NCBI GenBank assembly: GCA_030442055.1
Contig: JAUJEB010000001.1
Coordinates: 496,001 to 560,000 of the forward strand
From: Agaribacillus aureus
GTDB taxonomy: Bacteria > Bacteroidota > Bacteroidia > Cytophagales > Cyclobacteriaceae
DNA: 64,000 bases
Direction: 5' to 3'
Below the pieces are notes generated by a model that had not been told where the DNA came from, searched no databases, and was given only the letters and a program-made list of their open reading frames with translations. Both the position numbers and the translations under genes were made by a program. Shown here piece after piece: positions 9,751-19,501 of this stretch. How positions within the stretch are numbered: position 1 is the first letter of the stretch; each line of letters begins with the position of its first letter.

Positions 9751-11379
9751 ATGCTAAAGATCAATTTTAAGTTGATGAATAAACTAATCATATTTCTGGT
9801 TCCTGTGTCAGCAATAATTTCATCTTGTTCCTTTGCAATTAAAGATAAAGAACAGAGGGATAACCGACCCAACATAGTGCTGATCATGGTAGATGATATG
9901 GGATATGCTGATATTGGAAGTTATGGAAGTGAAATCCCTACCCCAAATATTGATAAATTGGCTTTTAACGGACTCAGATTCAGTCAGTTCTATAATACGG
10001 CTCGTTGCTGTCCAACCAGGGCAAGCCTTCTAACGGGGCTATTCCCACACCAGACAGGCATTGGAGGCATGACCAATTCGCCAAAAGGTGAACATTGGGC
10101 TGAATGGGGAACGGATGGCTATATAGGATATCTTAACAGGAATTGCGTCACCCTGGCTGAGGTTTTAAAAGATGCCGGTTACCATACCTACATGACAGGC
10201 AAATGGCATTTAGGTTATCATAACAAAGATCGCTGGCCCCTTCAACGTGGTTTTGAAAAGTATTATGGCATTATAGCCGGTGCCTCCAGCTATTTTAAAC
10301 CTCAAGGCAAGCGTGGTCTGACTTTGATGAATAAAGCCCTTCCTCCTCCTGAAGAAGGCTATTATACCACTGATGCTTTTACAGACCATGCCATTAAGTT
10401 CGTAAAAGAGCAAGAGGACAACAATCCATTTTTTCTTTACCTGGCCTACAATGCACCCCACTGGCCACTGCACGCCAAACAGCAAGATATCGAAAAGTTT
10501 GTAGGAAAATATAGCATGGGCTGGGATTCGCTAAGGGTCCAGCGGTTCCGAAAACAAGTAAAAATGGGATTGTTAAACGCCGAATGGGGTATTTCCAAAA
10601 GAGATGAGCGGGTAAGGCCCTGGAGTGAGGTAATTGACACGCAGAAAGATTCGTCCGATTATCGGATGGCCGTATATGCCGCCCAGATTTTTGCCGTGGA
10701 TTATAACATAGGAAAATTGATGAAAACCCTCGAGGATCAAGGCGAATTGGAAAATACTTTAGTCCTTTTCCTTTCCGACAATGGTGGTTGTGCAGAAGCC
10801 TATGATGAGTTTGGCAGCAAGCCATTCACAAGAATTAACGATCCCGATTTTTCAGGCGCCGTTTCCTATGGAATCGGATGGGCTAATGTTTCCAATACTC
10901 CTTTTTTTGAGTACAAAGTTAAAACTTATGAAGGGGGCATCTCTACCCCTTTAATTGCCCATTGGCCCAAACAAATAAAGTCGCAGGCAGGTAAAATTAC
11001 GCATAATACCGGATACCTGATTGATATCATGCCAACAATTCTTGAGGTAAGCGGCGCCACCTATCCTGAAAAGTATCACCAGGGTCAGTCTATCCATCCA
11101 TTGGAAGGCAAAAGCTTGTTTCCAATATTCAAAAGCGGTATTGGTGACGAACATGAATACATGTATTGGGAACACCAGTATAACTGTGCCATTCGAAACA
11201 AAAAATGGAAGGCAGTCAAAAAGTTGAATGATGTCAATTGGAAATTATTCAATTTAGAAGAAGATAGAATTGAATCCAACGATCTTGCCGCCAAGTATCC
11301 GGAGATCGTAACAAAGCTGGATGAAACATGGTATGAATGGGCATACTCGCATCAAGTATTACCGAAGAAGGCTAATTAA
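9751..11379 (+). CDS. Arylsulfatase (S1, possibly S1_4-type), lipoprotein
   Basis: The protein has 542 residues; an ATG at 9775 (MNKLIIFLVPVSAIISSC) would give a compact lipoprotein signal and may be the true start. Cys26 of the longer form fits a lipobox. The core begins IVLIMVDDMGYADIG (Asp48, Asp49). The formylglycine motif is C86-C-P-T-R90 in NTARCCPTRASLLTG, followed by FPHQTGIGGM, a combination I associate with arylsulfatase A-like subfamily S1_4. The conserved GKWHLG and LSDNGGCAEAY motifs are present. It differs clearly from the iduronate-sulfatase-like genes upstream, so it probably removes a different sulfate. It is the last gene of the plus-strand operon and ends only 26 bp from the convergent beta-helix gene. 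Confidence 0.92.
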   Translation: MLKINFKLMNKLIIFLVPVSAIISSCSFAIKDKEQRDNRPNIVLIMVDDMGYADIGSYGSEIPTPNIDKLAFNGLRFSQFYNTARCCPTRASLLTGLFPHQTGIGGMTNSPKGEHWAEWGTDGYIGYLNRNCVTLAEVLKDAGYHTYMTGKWHLGYHNKDRWPLQRGFEKYYGIIAGASSYFKPQGKRGLTLMNKALPPPEEGYYTTDAFTDHAIKFVKEQEDNNPFFLYLAYNAPHWPLHAKQQDIEKFVGKYSMGWDSLRVQRFRKQVKMGLLNAEWGISKRDERVRPWSEVIDTQKDSSDYRMAVYAAQIFAVDYNIGKLMKTLEDQGELENTLVLFLSDNGGCAEAYDEFGSKPFTRINDPDFSGAVSYGIGWANVSNTPFFEYKVKTYEGGISTPLIAHWPKQIKSQAGKITHNTGYLIDIMPTILEVSGATYPEKYHQGQSIHPLEGKSLFPIFKSGIGDEHEYMYWEHQYNCAIRNKKWKAVKKLNDVNWKLFNLEEDRIESNDLAAKYPEIVTKLDETWYEWAYSHQVLPKKAN

Positions 11380-11405
11380 CTTTTCAAACAGCAATGGTGA
11401 TTGTT

Positions 11406-12470
11406 TTATTTGCTTTTTAAGTCCTCTCTGCAACTAATGTGTGTTTCTGTATTCTTTGCTGTGAAAATTTTATCGCAAATAATTATGTGTGTATCCATAT
11501 TCCAGTACTTCCTAAATTGTCCAATAGCTATGGATGCATTTTTAATATTAACTTTTACCATACCGCCCCCGCTTTTACCATTGACGCCTTCATTCCAAAA
11601 ATCGAACAGCGTGGCGTTCCTGTTGTTGACAACAAATCCGTCTATCAGAATTTCTTTAGTGTAAAACCCTTTACGAGCATCAATTATAGCATTACCGGTA
11701 GATTTTCTGCCTTTCGATCCCGTAATTGTTAGATTTTTGAAGGTCCCTTTGGCATTACTTCCGTAATTACCCCATCCGAATTGGATGGGAACGCTATTCT
11801 GGATCATATGAATTTCGGTGTTTTCCACCAAAATATCGGCGTAAACTTTAATGACATCATCTCCCGTAGCAAAATAACAGTTTTTCACCGTAGATCCCGC
11901 AGCCGCAGAAATACCATCACTATGATTGTGTGAACCTCCACGATTGTCCAGCGCATTGACCTCAGATAAATGAATTTTAGCCCCATTTTTTCCCGTAAAA
12001 TGAAAGCCAACCGGGTTAATTGATGTTAAGTTGGCAATGTTCAGCTCCAGATCTCCACTAGCATAAAATGCAGAATATGGAGGTGATCCTCCATTCTTAT
12101 CCAAATTATTGTTGCGCAAAAGATGTTGCACAGAGGTACCAAATACTTTAGAGGTTTCACGATCCATCCCTTCAATAGTTAAATTATTCCGGACATGAAA
12201 ATGTCCGTTTACGGTGACATTCTTTTCAATGACTATCTTCTGAACATCTTCCGGAACGCCCCAATAAATATTTTTGAAATTATTTCTATTCCGGAAATAA
12301 ATTTTACCGGAAGTTAAGAAAGTAACAGTTTTGGATTGCTGTTCCCACTTAATTTCTCCGGTATAGCTTCTCCTCAATGTTTCAATATCATTAACCGGTA
12401 CCAATTTTGAATTTTGAGCGATACAACAACTTGAAAACATTAATCCGATTGACCAATAAATTAACCTCAT
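11406..12470 (-). CDS. Secreted right-handed beta-helix protein, possible glycoside hydrolase (GH28/GH49/GH82-like)
   Basis: I start it at the ATG at 12470 because it opens directly with a signal peptide (MRLIYWSIGLMFSSCCIAQ); an in-frame ATG at 12506 adds twelve polar residues. The 354-residue protein has the short repeated beta-strand pattern of a parallel beta-helix. A HNHSDGIS segment (Asp185) precedes CYFATGDDVIKVY (Asp204, Asp205). The DG...GDD layout matches the catalytic-acid arrangement of polygalacturonase-, dextranase- and iota-carrageenase-type helices. I cannot separate these families by eye. Its position beside sulfatases makes an endo-acting glycanase attractive. A strong terminator separates it from the SusC operon upstream, so it probably has its own promoter in 12471-12596. 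Confidence 0.65.
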   Translation of the reverse strand: MRLIYWSIGLMFSSCCIAQNSKLVPVNDIETLRRSYTGEIKWEQQSKTVTFLTSGKIYFRNRNNFKNIYWGVPEDVQKIVIEKNVTVNGHFHVRNNLTIEGMDRETSKVFGTSVQHLLRNNNLDKNGGSPPYSAFYASGDLELNIANLTSINPVGFHFTGKNGAKIHLSEVNALDNRGGSHNHSDGISAAAGSTVKNCYFATGDDVIKVYADILVENTEIHMIQNSVPIQFGWGNYGSNAKGTFKNLTITGSKGRKSTGNAIIDARKGFYTKEILIDGFVVNNRNATLFDFWNEGVNGKSGGGMVKVNIKNASIAIGQFRKYWNMDTHIIICDKIFTAKNTETHISCREDLKSK

Positions 12471-12596
12471 TTTTAGTTGGCTACATTTTGATGGAAAACA
12501 ATACATTAATCAATTTTTATTAAATGGTGTGACATAATAACATCAGCGTTCAGTTTCTTGCAGATCCGGGTCAGGCTTGTGCCATTGAAGTAAATC

Positions 12597-12628
12597 AAAA
12601 AAGAGGCTGCATTTTCATGACAGCCTCT
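12597..12628 (-). terminator. Rho-independent terminator of the SusC/SusD operon
   Basis: On the minus strand an eight-base stem, AGAGGCTG paired with CAGCCTCT (12628-12621 with 12609-12602), is followed directly by TTTTTT. It lies about 30 bp past the stop of the 12659-13783 gene, as expected for the end of the operon. Confidence 0.85.
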
Positions 12629-12658
12629 GCCAGTCGATAAAAAAAATATCTTGGATTT

Positions 12659-13783
12659 TTAATTAACTGTAATAACGACCTCTTTGAAAACTCTTTCAAT
12701 GTTATATTCAGAAAACGAAATCTCATTGGCTCGATTGGTACGATAGCCATCATCACCATACTTTTTCCCGCCAATATAGGTGGCTACCAACGTAGCGGTA
12801 TAAGTACCCGGAGTATTGTAAGTATGCGTGATTTCAGCCGTGGTTCCGTGATGTACAAAAGGCAAGGTCACCCCTTCATCAAACCTTCGATACATATTTT
12901 CTACATTTCCCACCAGGATTTCCTGAATATAAACATGTCCTGTATATGTCAGTAAATCCCCGTCATCATTAATGTCACCAGGATCATCTGCATTGAAAAT
13001 AAGTCGTACCTCATCAATGCCCAGGCTCATATCTACTGAGGGATTATCCGATTGAAAGGTATTAATGATACCGTTCAGATCAAATGTTCTTTGAACCACG
13101 ATTTCTCGCATGTCACTCTGCGTAGAGTAAGCAATCCCGGTTTCTATCCCACCAATGACTAACTGGACGCCAAACTTCACGTCAAATCCCTGATCTGAGT
13201 TCGCAGTAAAACCATCGGGTGTGGCCATAAAGATGAACAAATCATCATCAGGACCAGTGTCCATGGCATTATTTTGACCCAGATTAATATCCAACATGGT
13301 AGGAATTACTGCTGCATTCGGAGAAAAGGAGAAGGTTTGCGTAGATCTATCCGTCAAATTGAGCTCTATATATTGGCTATTAGTCACATTGGAATAGTCC
13401 CAGGGAACTATTTTACCTTCATAGAGTTGTATTCCTCCACCGGTAAAACCAGCACCTTCCGGCATGCCGTCATCCGGGATATAATTACTGTATTCTTTTA
13501 ATGCGTCTATTCTCTCAGCAAACACATTATTACGAAGCTCTTCTTCAGAATATCCAGGGATTTCTACCAAATTTAAACGGCTTCTTTCAAAATCATTACC
13601 ATCATCGCCATAGAAGATCGCCAATGCGTCAGCGCCGTTCCCAATGGTAAAAGTTACCGTTTCACCAGATGCGATGGTGGCGGGTTGTGCCATGAAAAGA
13701 ACCTCGTTTATCTCTGCGGAATCATCACAGCTTGAAAAAGCTATAATCATTACCGGTATCAATTTTATATATAATCGTTTCAT
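12659..13783 (-). CDS. PUL lipoprotein, probable surface glycan-binding protein
   Basis: The 374-residue protein has a lipoprotein signal (MKRLYIKLIPVMIIAFSSC, Cys19). The mature N-terminus (IASGETVTFTIGNGADALAIFYGDDG) resembles the PKD/DUF5017-like beta-sandwich found in SusE/SusF-position proteins of Bacteroidota. The C-terminal part (TTAEITHTYNTPGTYTATLVATY) is a typical PKD-type strand pair. No catalytic motif is seen. It lies directly downstream of SusD (25 bp) and is the last gene before the terminator, which is the usual place for the surface glycan-binding protein that helps SusC/SusD capture its polysaccharide. Assignment rests on fold-like patterns and position, not on a firm family match. 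Confidence 0.7.
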   Translation of the reverse strand: MKRLYIKLIPVMIIAFSSCDDSAEINEVLFMAQPATIASGETVTFTIGNGADALAIFYGDDGNDFERSRLNLVEIPGYSEEELRNNVFAERIDALKEYSNYIPDDGMPEGAGFTGGGIQLYEGKIVPWDYSNVTNSQYIELNLTDRSTQTFSFSPNAAVIPTMLDINLGQNNAMDTGPDDDLFIFMATPDGFTANSDQGFDVKFGVQLVIGGIETGIAYSTQSDMREIVVQRTFDLNGIINTFQSDNPSVDMSLGIDEVRLIFNADDPGDINDDGDLLTYTGHVYIQEILVGNVENMYRRFDEGVTLPFVHHGTTAEITHTYNTPGTYTATLVATYIGGKKYGDDGYRTNRANEISFSEYNIERVFKEVVITVN

Positions 13784-13808
13784 AATATCTCTTATTTTAA
13801 ATTCAACA

Positions 13809-15908
13809 TTACCATCCCGGATTTTGATTTAAGTTAGAATTCTGATCAATTTCCCTTTGAGGAACAGGAAAATAATTAAAACGTTGATCAGGATTAGGCA
13901 TCAATCCTGTGCCATAGTGGGTATCACTTATTGATCTTCCTGTTAAAGGATTGATATTTTTTTGAGCCGCGAGTATATTATCAACATAACGCCCATAACG
14001 GAATAAGTCGAAAAAGCGAAGGCCTTGTTCACCTGCTAATTCCCTGTATCGTTCATCTAACAAATCCTCTCTAAACTGAGCCTGATCAGAAGCAGTAAAG
14101 TCAGGAACCCAGCCGGCTGTTTCAGGAAAATCTGCAAAATTGACAAGTTCTGTGGATGTCGGCATTTCCCGAAGGGCTTTAAACGCAGATATTGCATAGA
14201 AATAGTCGTTGAAGGTTTGATCGGCAAGCGCATTATCTATTGCAGGAACATGCGGATCAGCCACTGCAACCTCGGGTACCCTTGAATAAATATCCCGATA
14301 GGTGGCTGTGTAGGAAGTACTGGTTGGAACAATGGGGTCGTCCACAGTCAAAGTAGGATAAAGCATAAAGTTTCGGGCACGAGCCCTTATCATATTGACT
14401 GCAGCAAGGGGAGTCATACTTCCACCCGAGGGGACTGTACTGGGTCCTCCCAATTCATTCCCTGCCTCAGCATACATTAACAGTACCTCGGCATAGCGTA
14501 AAATAGGCAAATCTGCATCATATGTTGCGTCCGTATAACCACTTTGGCGAAGCGGGGTACGGCGGTATTTCATAAGGCGAATACCTGGTAGCTGGTCTTG
14601 GTTACGGGCCCAGATAATTGAAAAGACCTGTTCACCAGAACCAGGATCGGTGACAACATCAATACCGGAGGGACTATTGCGGAAGGCTTTATTATCATTA
14701 ATTAATTCAAACCAATAAGGACGTGTCCAGGGATAAGGTTCCTGGCTTACACCTACTACTTCACAATCACTGCCATCCGGACAAAAAGGCGCAAAATCTT
14801 CGGTGGTACCATCATCATCTAAGTCCAAACTTTCGAAACCGGCATCTTCAAATGACCAAAAACGGCGTACTATATCTCCCGGAGATTTCAAATCAAAAAT
14901 TGAAATACCCCAATCAGTAAGTTGTTTACCGCCATTGGCGCCTGGTGTAGTTCCAAACTCCTCCGGACCACTTCCGTTTAAACCACTATCAGCAAAAAGT
15001 CCGTTTTCCGAATTATCTTCGGCGTGATACTCCAAGGCAAAAATTATTTCATCAGTTGCATTACCTTGATTATCTCTATAAAAAAGATCAGGATAATAAG
15101 GCGTCAAACTGAAACCGCCATTGATGATAATATCATTCAATTGGGTAAGCGCAGCCTGGTAATAGACACTTCCGTCACTACTACCGTCTCTATGTTTTTC
15201 AATCGTTGCGCGGGTCAGAAGCACTTTTGCCAGTAAAGTTTTCGCGGCCCAACTACTTACACGGCCTCTTACAGGAGCATCCGAAGCCTGCACAGCAGCC
15301 AATTCCAAATCATTGATGATAAAATCATACAACAGGTCTTCCTGATTCTTCATTTGATCACCGGGTACGTTAGACACTGCGCTGATAGCATCCAGGGAGT
15401 TAAAGAAATCCTCGATCAAAGGTGCATTACGGAAAAGACGAACCAGGTTAAAGTAATGAAAAGCACGGATAAAGCGGGCTTGTCCCGAAAGTTCTGTCCA
15501 GGCATCGTAATCCGGATCATTTTGGCCCAAACTTTCCAGGTTTTCAACCGCCTTTCCAATGATAAGGTTTGTCTTGGAAATCCCCAGGTAATTATCAGTC
15601 CAGAAAGTAAGTACAGAACCATCGCGGGAATCATAGTTCATCTTAGCAATATCGAATTGAGAAAAAGTTGTGCCATTCGGCGAGATCGAAAAGTCGTCGG
15701 GCAACAAACGCCAATAACTATTACCGTGGATATCATTATCACGTAAATGTATATAAGCCTCTGTAAGGAAAAAGCTTACTTCTTCAGGCGTATTCCCAAA
15801 ATCATCTAAAACAATTTCAGATTTAACATCGGCTTCCAAAAAATCATCACAAGCCTGAAATGGAACAAGTATCGAAAGCGCTAAAAAGTATATAATTGAC
15901 TTTTTCAT
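13809..15908 (-). CDS. susD-like: SusD/RagB-family nutrient-binding lipoprotein
   Basis: The signal peptide ends in PFQACDD with lipobox Cys20. The N-terminal region (FLEADVKSEIVLDDFGNTPEEVSFFLTEAY, in pieces) and the C-terminal PNPDQRFNYFPVPQREIDQN...NPGW block are diagnostic of SusD/RagB. TPR-type helices with RFIRAFHYFNLVRLFRNAPLI lie near residue 150. At 699 residues it is longer than most SusD proteins (about 500-650); extra sequence seems to lie in the middle, around 290-420, with Asp/Gly-rich stretches. It acts as the lid of the SusC transporter, binding oligosaccharides at the cell surface. It is 29 bp downstream of susC and 25 bp upstream of the binding lipoprotein. Confidence 0.95.
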   Translation of the reverse strand: MKKSIIYFLALSILVPFQACDDFLEADVKSEIVLDDFGNTPEEVSFFLTEAYIHLRDNDIHGNSYWRLLPDDFSISPNGTTFSQFDIAKMNYDSRDGSVLTFWTDNYLGISKTNLIIGKAVENLESLGQNDPDYDAWTELSGQARFIRAFHYFNLVRLFRNAPLIEDFFNSLDAISAVSNVPGDQMKNQEDLLYDFIINDLELAAVQASDAPVRGRVSSWAAKTLLAKVLLTRATIEKHRDGSSDGSVYYQAALTQLNDIIINGGFSLTPYYPDLFYRDNQGNATDEIIFALEYHAEDNSENGLFADSGLNGSGPEEFGTTPGANGGKQLTDWGISIFDLKSPGDIVRRFWSFEDAGFESLDLDDDGTTEDFAPFCPDGSDCEVVGVSQEPYPWTRPYWFELINDNKAFRNSPSGIDVVTDPGSGEQVFSIIWARNQDQLPGIRLMKYRRTPLRQSGYTDATYDADLPILRYAEVLLMYAEAGNELGGPSTVPSGGSMTPLAAVNMIRARARNFMLYPTLTVDDPIVPTSTSYTATYRDIYSRVPEVAVADPHVPAIDNALADQTFNDYFYAISAFKALREMPTSTELVNFADFPETAGWVPDFTASDQAQFREDLLDERYRELAGEQGLRFFDLFRYGRYVDNILAAQKNINPLTGRSISDTHYGTGLMPNPDQRFNYFPVPQREIDQNSNLNQNPGW

Positions 15909-15937
15909 GTTTGTTTCTTTAATTTAAATTTGACCTT

Positions 15938-18900
15938 TTAGAATGATAGATCTAATCCAACCAAAAAGGTTCTGGCACGAGGATAAGAACCTCTGTCCAA
16001 ACCCGGGAACAGAGCTTTATTCGGACCTCTGGCGCCATTCACTTCAGGATCATACCAGGAATAGCGTGTCAAAATCGCAAGATTCTGACCGGTAAAATAT
16101 ATTCTGGCACGGCTCAAGCCAATATTGCCAAGAATACGCGCAGGAAGATTATAACCAAGTGTTACGGTTTCTAAACGTAAGTAGGAACCGTCCTCTACCA
16201 TTTCACTACGGTTGAATAAGGAATTAGTACGCTGCGTAAGGATGCCCGTTACTGAATGATAATTGCGATTGGTATTTTGACGCGTCCAGATGTCATCTAA
16301 AATATCAGCATCCGGATTCTGATCCCCGCGCAAATAACGGGCCCGGTTTATATTATCATTAATAACATCATTTCCAAAAGACCAACGCAGGAAAGCATAC
16401 AAATCAAAACCCTTGAAAGTGAAATTATTTCCTATTCCACCAGAGTGCAATGGTAGGGTTTGGGCGATGGGAAGATATTCATTGCGATCAAAAACCCCGT
16501 TGCCGCTAACATCCATAAAGTTTGCATTTCCGGGTTGTCGATCATTAGTCCCTACATTTTTACGGGGGTCGTTTGTCCTTTCGGTAAAGTTATTTACCAC
16601 CCCACCTTGTATGGTTCCATAATAGGTGCCAATGGGTTCGCCAATCCTTAAAATCACATCATTAGCAGAAATTCCCCTCGTTCCGATGATTTTAAAACCT
16701 AATTCCGGATTACCTCCCAAATCCAATATCTCATTTTTATTAAATGCTATATTAAAGTTAGTCCGCCATGTGAAATCGGCTTTGTCAATATTTACGGTAA
16801 TGGCTTCCAACTCAACGCCTTGATTACGCATTTCACCCAGATTTTGTACAGATGAATTAAAACCGCTGTATTCGGGTAGTTGCACGCTCAATAATAAGTC
16901 GGTCGTTTTATTATTGTAATAGTTGGCACTTAAGAAAAACTTCTCCTGCAGGAATCCTAAATCGATACCCAAATTTATGCCCGTGGTTGTTTCCCAGGTA
17001 GCGTCCGGGTTTCCAAAAAGGCTCTGAGGATTGTTGATGCCTTGCGGTGGCTGAGGATTGATAGAAGTGCTTGGCGAGTCATTAAAAGGGTATTTAACAG
17101 TACTGATTCCCGCCACAGAAAGTCCGGATAGTGGGTTTACCTGGTCATTACCCGTGACCCCTATCCCAGCTCTCAATTTAAGTGTAGAAAGAAAACTGTC
17201 GGCAAAACCCATAAATCCTTCGTCTCCCAGATTCCAGGCCACAGAAACCGCTGGAAATATCCCGGTTTTATCATTGATAAATCTCGAAGAGCCATCTACA
17301 CGAACAGAAGCGTTCAAAACATAACGTCCATTGAAAGAATAATTTACAGCAGTTAAAAATGAAGCAGCCCGAATATCCTCAAAACTAGGGTCAGGCACCA
17401 CTGATTGGGCAGCGGCCAGCGTAAACTCGTCTAATACCTCCGTATCAAACTGTTGATATGTAGTAATTAGCTGGTCTCTGGTTTGTTTTTTAGCCTCAAA
17501 AACCAATGTGGCTCCGACCTTGTGGCCACCGGAAAATGAATTATTGATTGAAATTCGAGGCTGCACCACCCAGCGACTCTCCCTACGTTCCTGCATCTGA
17601 GCAAGCCCGTTCGTCCCAGCGCCAAATCGAAGTTCACTGGGAAAAAATTGTTCCCTTTCAAAATTTTCAACTATCAAACCTCCGGTTACACTCAGTTCTA
17701 ACCAATCCAGAGGTTTAACTGCTAAATTGGCATTCCCTGCAAAATAGTCGTTAGCCCGAAAACTATGTGTATTGTTTATCCGGAATTCAGGACTTTCGGG
17801 ACCAGCTCCTCCCCCTCCATTATTAATCAAACCTTCGCGGTCTCCCCGGACATTGTCCCTGTTAATAAAGGGATTTAAAGAGTTGGCCTGGGAGATCGCG
17901 TTTTGGGCCCTTCTGTCACCGAGCAACCCATCATACTCGGATCGGGCATAATTTAGCTTAAGACCTGCCGTGACGACGTTACTCAGTTTTTGCTCGAGAT
18001 TCAAGAGTCCCGAAATACGATCAAATGATGAATTAATAATAGCTCCATCTTCAAAAGTATAGCCATAGGAAGCATAATAATTAGTTTTCTCCGTGGCGCC
18101 CGAAAAATCCAAATTGTAAACCTGTTTGGTTGTATTTTGTGTGATCACATCCAACCAATCAGTTCCTTCGAAATTGGTCAACCCATATTCGTTTTCCAGG
18201 ATATTAAAAGGTGAGTCGCCTTCAAGATATTGAGCAGCATCCTCAGGGTTGGCCACCAGCTCCCACATACCGGGAGCTCCGGGAGATACAATATAATCAT
18301 CATCATTATTTCCTCGATGTCGCAAAGCACGATGCAAAGCATATTGTTGAGGAGTGGCCGTAGGTAATGTTCTGGCAAACTCCCCAATTCCATACTGGAC
18401 CCTGGCATTGATAGAGGGCTTTCCTAACTTTCCCCTTTTAGTGGTGATTACGATCACCCCATTTGAAGCACCAACTCCATAAAGTGCTGTTGCAGAAGCA
18501 TCTTTTAATATGTTGATAGATTCTACATCATTAGGGTTGATAAAAGAAAGGGGGTTGACCGCATCGTCATCTGTCGGCGCATAAGGAATATTATCAATCA
18601 CAATGAGTGGGGTATTACCGGCAGATAAAGAGGAGGCTCCCCGAATATTGATGGACATTCCTGCTCCCGGAGCGCCATCGGTGGAAATCGCACTAACCCC
18701 TGCCGCCCGGCCTTGTAATAGCTCGGAAAAGGAAACAGGCGCCGTCTTCTTTAAAGACGCATCGTCTATTTTGGAGACAGCATAAGTAACCTCCTCTCTC
18801 AGGGTTGTAATTCCATAACCCGATATAACTACTTCACCCAGTGTCTGCAGGTCCATCTCCAGCGTAACATCCAACATCGTCTGATTATTAACGGTGACTT

Positions 18901-19204
18901 CCTGGGTCGTGAAACCTATGAATGAAAACACCAAAACATCATTTGATGCAGCATTAATAGAATACTTACCGTTAACATCGGTTACAGTTCCACTTGTCGT
19001 CCCTTGCTTTACAACAGTTACTCCTTGTAGAGGATTCCCTAAATCGTCTAACACTGTACCGGACACCGTTAGGTCAGTTTGGGCACTTACTTGAAAAATC
19101 GATAACAATATAAAAGTAATTGTTATCGAAAAATGAAATGGTCTTCTAAAGACTCTTAAATGTGGTATAGGTTTCATCATATTGAAAATTTTTAAATTTT
19201 TCAC
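15938..19204 (-). CDS. susC-like: SusC/RagA-family TonB-dependent outer membrane transporter
   Basis: This 1088-residue protein has a signal peptide ending in IFQVSAQ, then a carboxypeptidase-regulatory-like beta-sandwich (about 45-130: VSGTVLDDLGNPLQGVTVVK). The plug domain has the SusC signature NIRGASSLSAGNTPLIVIDN near residue 190 and SINILKDASATALYGVGASNGVIVITTK. A long beta-barrel follows, ending in the aromatic LVGLDLSF. It imports large oligosaccharides across the outer membrane using TonB energy, together with the SusD encoded just downstream. There is no STN domain, so control is probably by the hybrid sensor immediately upstream rather than by an anti-sigma factor. An in-frame ATG at 19180 (MMKPIPHL) is an alternative start. 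Confidence 0.96.
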   Translation of the reverse strand: MKNLKIFNMMKPIPHLRVFRRPFHFSITITFILLSIFQVSAQTDLTVSGTVLDDLGNPLQGVTVVKQGTTSGTVTDVNGKYSINAASNDVLVFSFIGFTTQEVTVNNQTMLDVTLEMDLQTLGEVVISGYGITTLREEVTYAVSKIDDASLKKTAPVSFSELLQGRAAGVSAISTDGAPGAGMSINIRGASSLSAGNTPLIVIDNIPYAPTDDDAVNPLSFINPNDVESINILKDASATALYGVGASNGVIVITTKRGKLGKPSINARVQYGIGEFARTLPTATPQQYALHRALRHRGNNDDDYIVSPGAPGMWELVANPEDAAQYLEGDSPFNILENEYGLTNFEGTDWLDVITQNTTKQVYNLDFSGATEKTNYYASYGYTFEDGAIINSSFDRISGLLNLEQKLSNVVTAGLKLNYARSEYDGLLGDRRAQNAISQANSLNPFINRDNVRGDREGLINNGGGGAGPESPEFRINNTHSFRANDYFAGNANLAVKPLDWLELSVTGGLIVENFEREQFFPSELRFGAGTNGLAQMQERRESRWVVQPRISINNSFSGGHKVGATLVFEAKKQTRDQLITTYQQFDTEVLDEFTLAAAQSVVPDPSFEDIRAASFLTAVNYSFNGRYVLNASVRVDGSSRFINDKTGIFPAVSVAWNLGDEGFMGFADSFLSTLKLRAGIGVTGNDQVNPLSGLSVAGISTVKYPFNDSPSTSINPQPPQGINNPQSLFGNPDATWETTTGINLGIDLGFLQEKFFLSANYYNNKTTDLLLSVQLPEYSGFNSSVQNLGEMRNQGVELEAITVNIDKADFTWRTNFNIAFNKNEILDLGGNPELGFKIIGTRGISANDVILRIGEPIGTYYGTIQGGVVNNFTERTNDPRKNVGTNDRQPGNANFMDVSGNGVFDRNEYLPIAQTLPLHSGGIGNNFTFKGFDLYAFLRWSFGNDVINDNINRARYLRGDQNPDADILDDIWTRQNTNRNYHSVTGILTQRTNSLFNRSEMVEDGSYLRLETVTLGYNLPARILGNIGLSRARIYFTGQNLAILTRYSWYDPEVNGARGPNKALFPGLDRGSYPRARTFLVGLDLSF

Positions 19205-19218
19205 TTTACAATGTGTTT

Positions 19219-19243
19219 GATTGCGAAAAAAATAATCGCAATC
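19219..19243. promoter_or_regulatory. Inverted repeat in the leader of the first susC
   Basis: GATTGCGA at 19219-19226 pairs perfectly with TCGCAATC at 19236-19243 across a nine-base A/T-rich spacer. It lies 15-39 bp upstream of the SusC start codon. It could be an mRNA leader hairpin or a palindromic protein-binding site. The rest of the 297-bp gap to the sensor gene shows no coding frame that I can support. Confidence 0.5.
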
Positions 19244-19501
19244 GTCTTTATCATTGAATATTGATGGATTTCACAATTTAATGTTTTTCCATGCGCTAGA
19301 AATGCTCAATCAGTTTTTCGTTTTGCTATATTGGTCGGCGGGCGGGTAAAGCTTAATTGATCTTTAAGAAAAAGTTATCCCGACAAACAATCCCCTGTTC
19401 CCGGGGAAAATAAGCCAGGGAGTTTGTGTTAAAAAATCGGAAAATCAGGATATTATATTGAAAAAGAAGGAGATATGTTATTGGCCACGCTTATTATCAG
19501 G

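Noticed and set aside
10394-10825. Minus-strand open frame of 143 codons
   Set aside because: It is antisense to a well-supported sulfatase and shows no recognisable motif.
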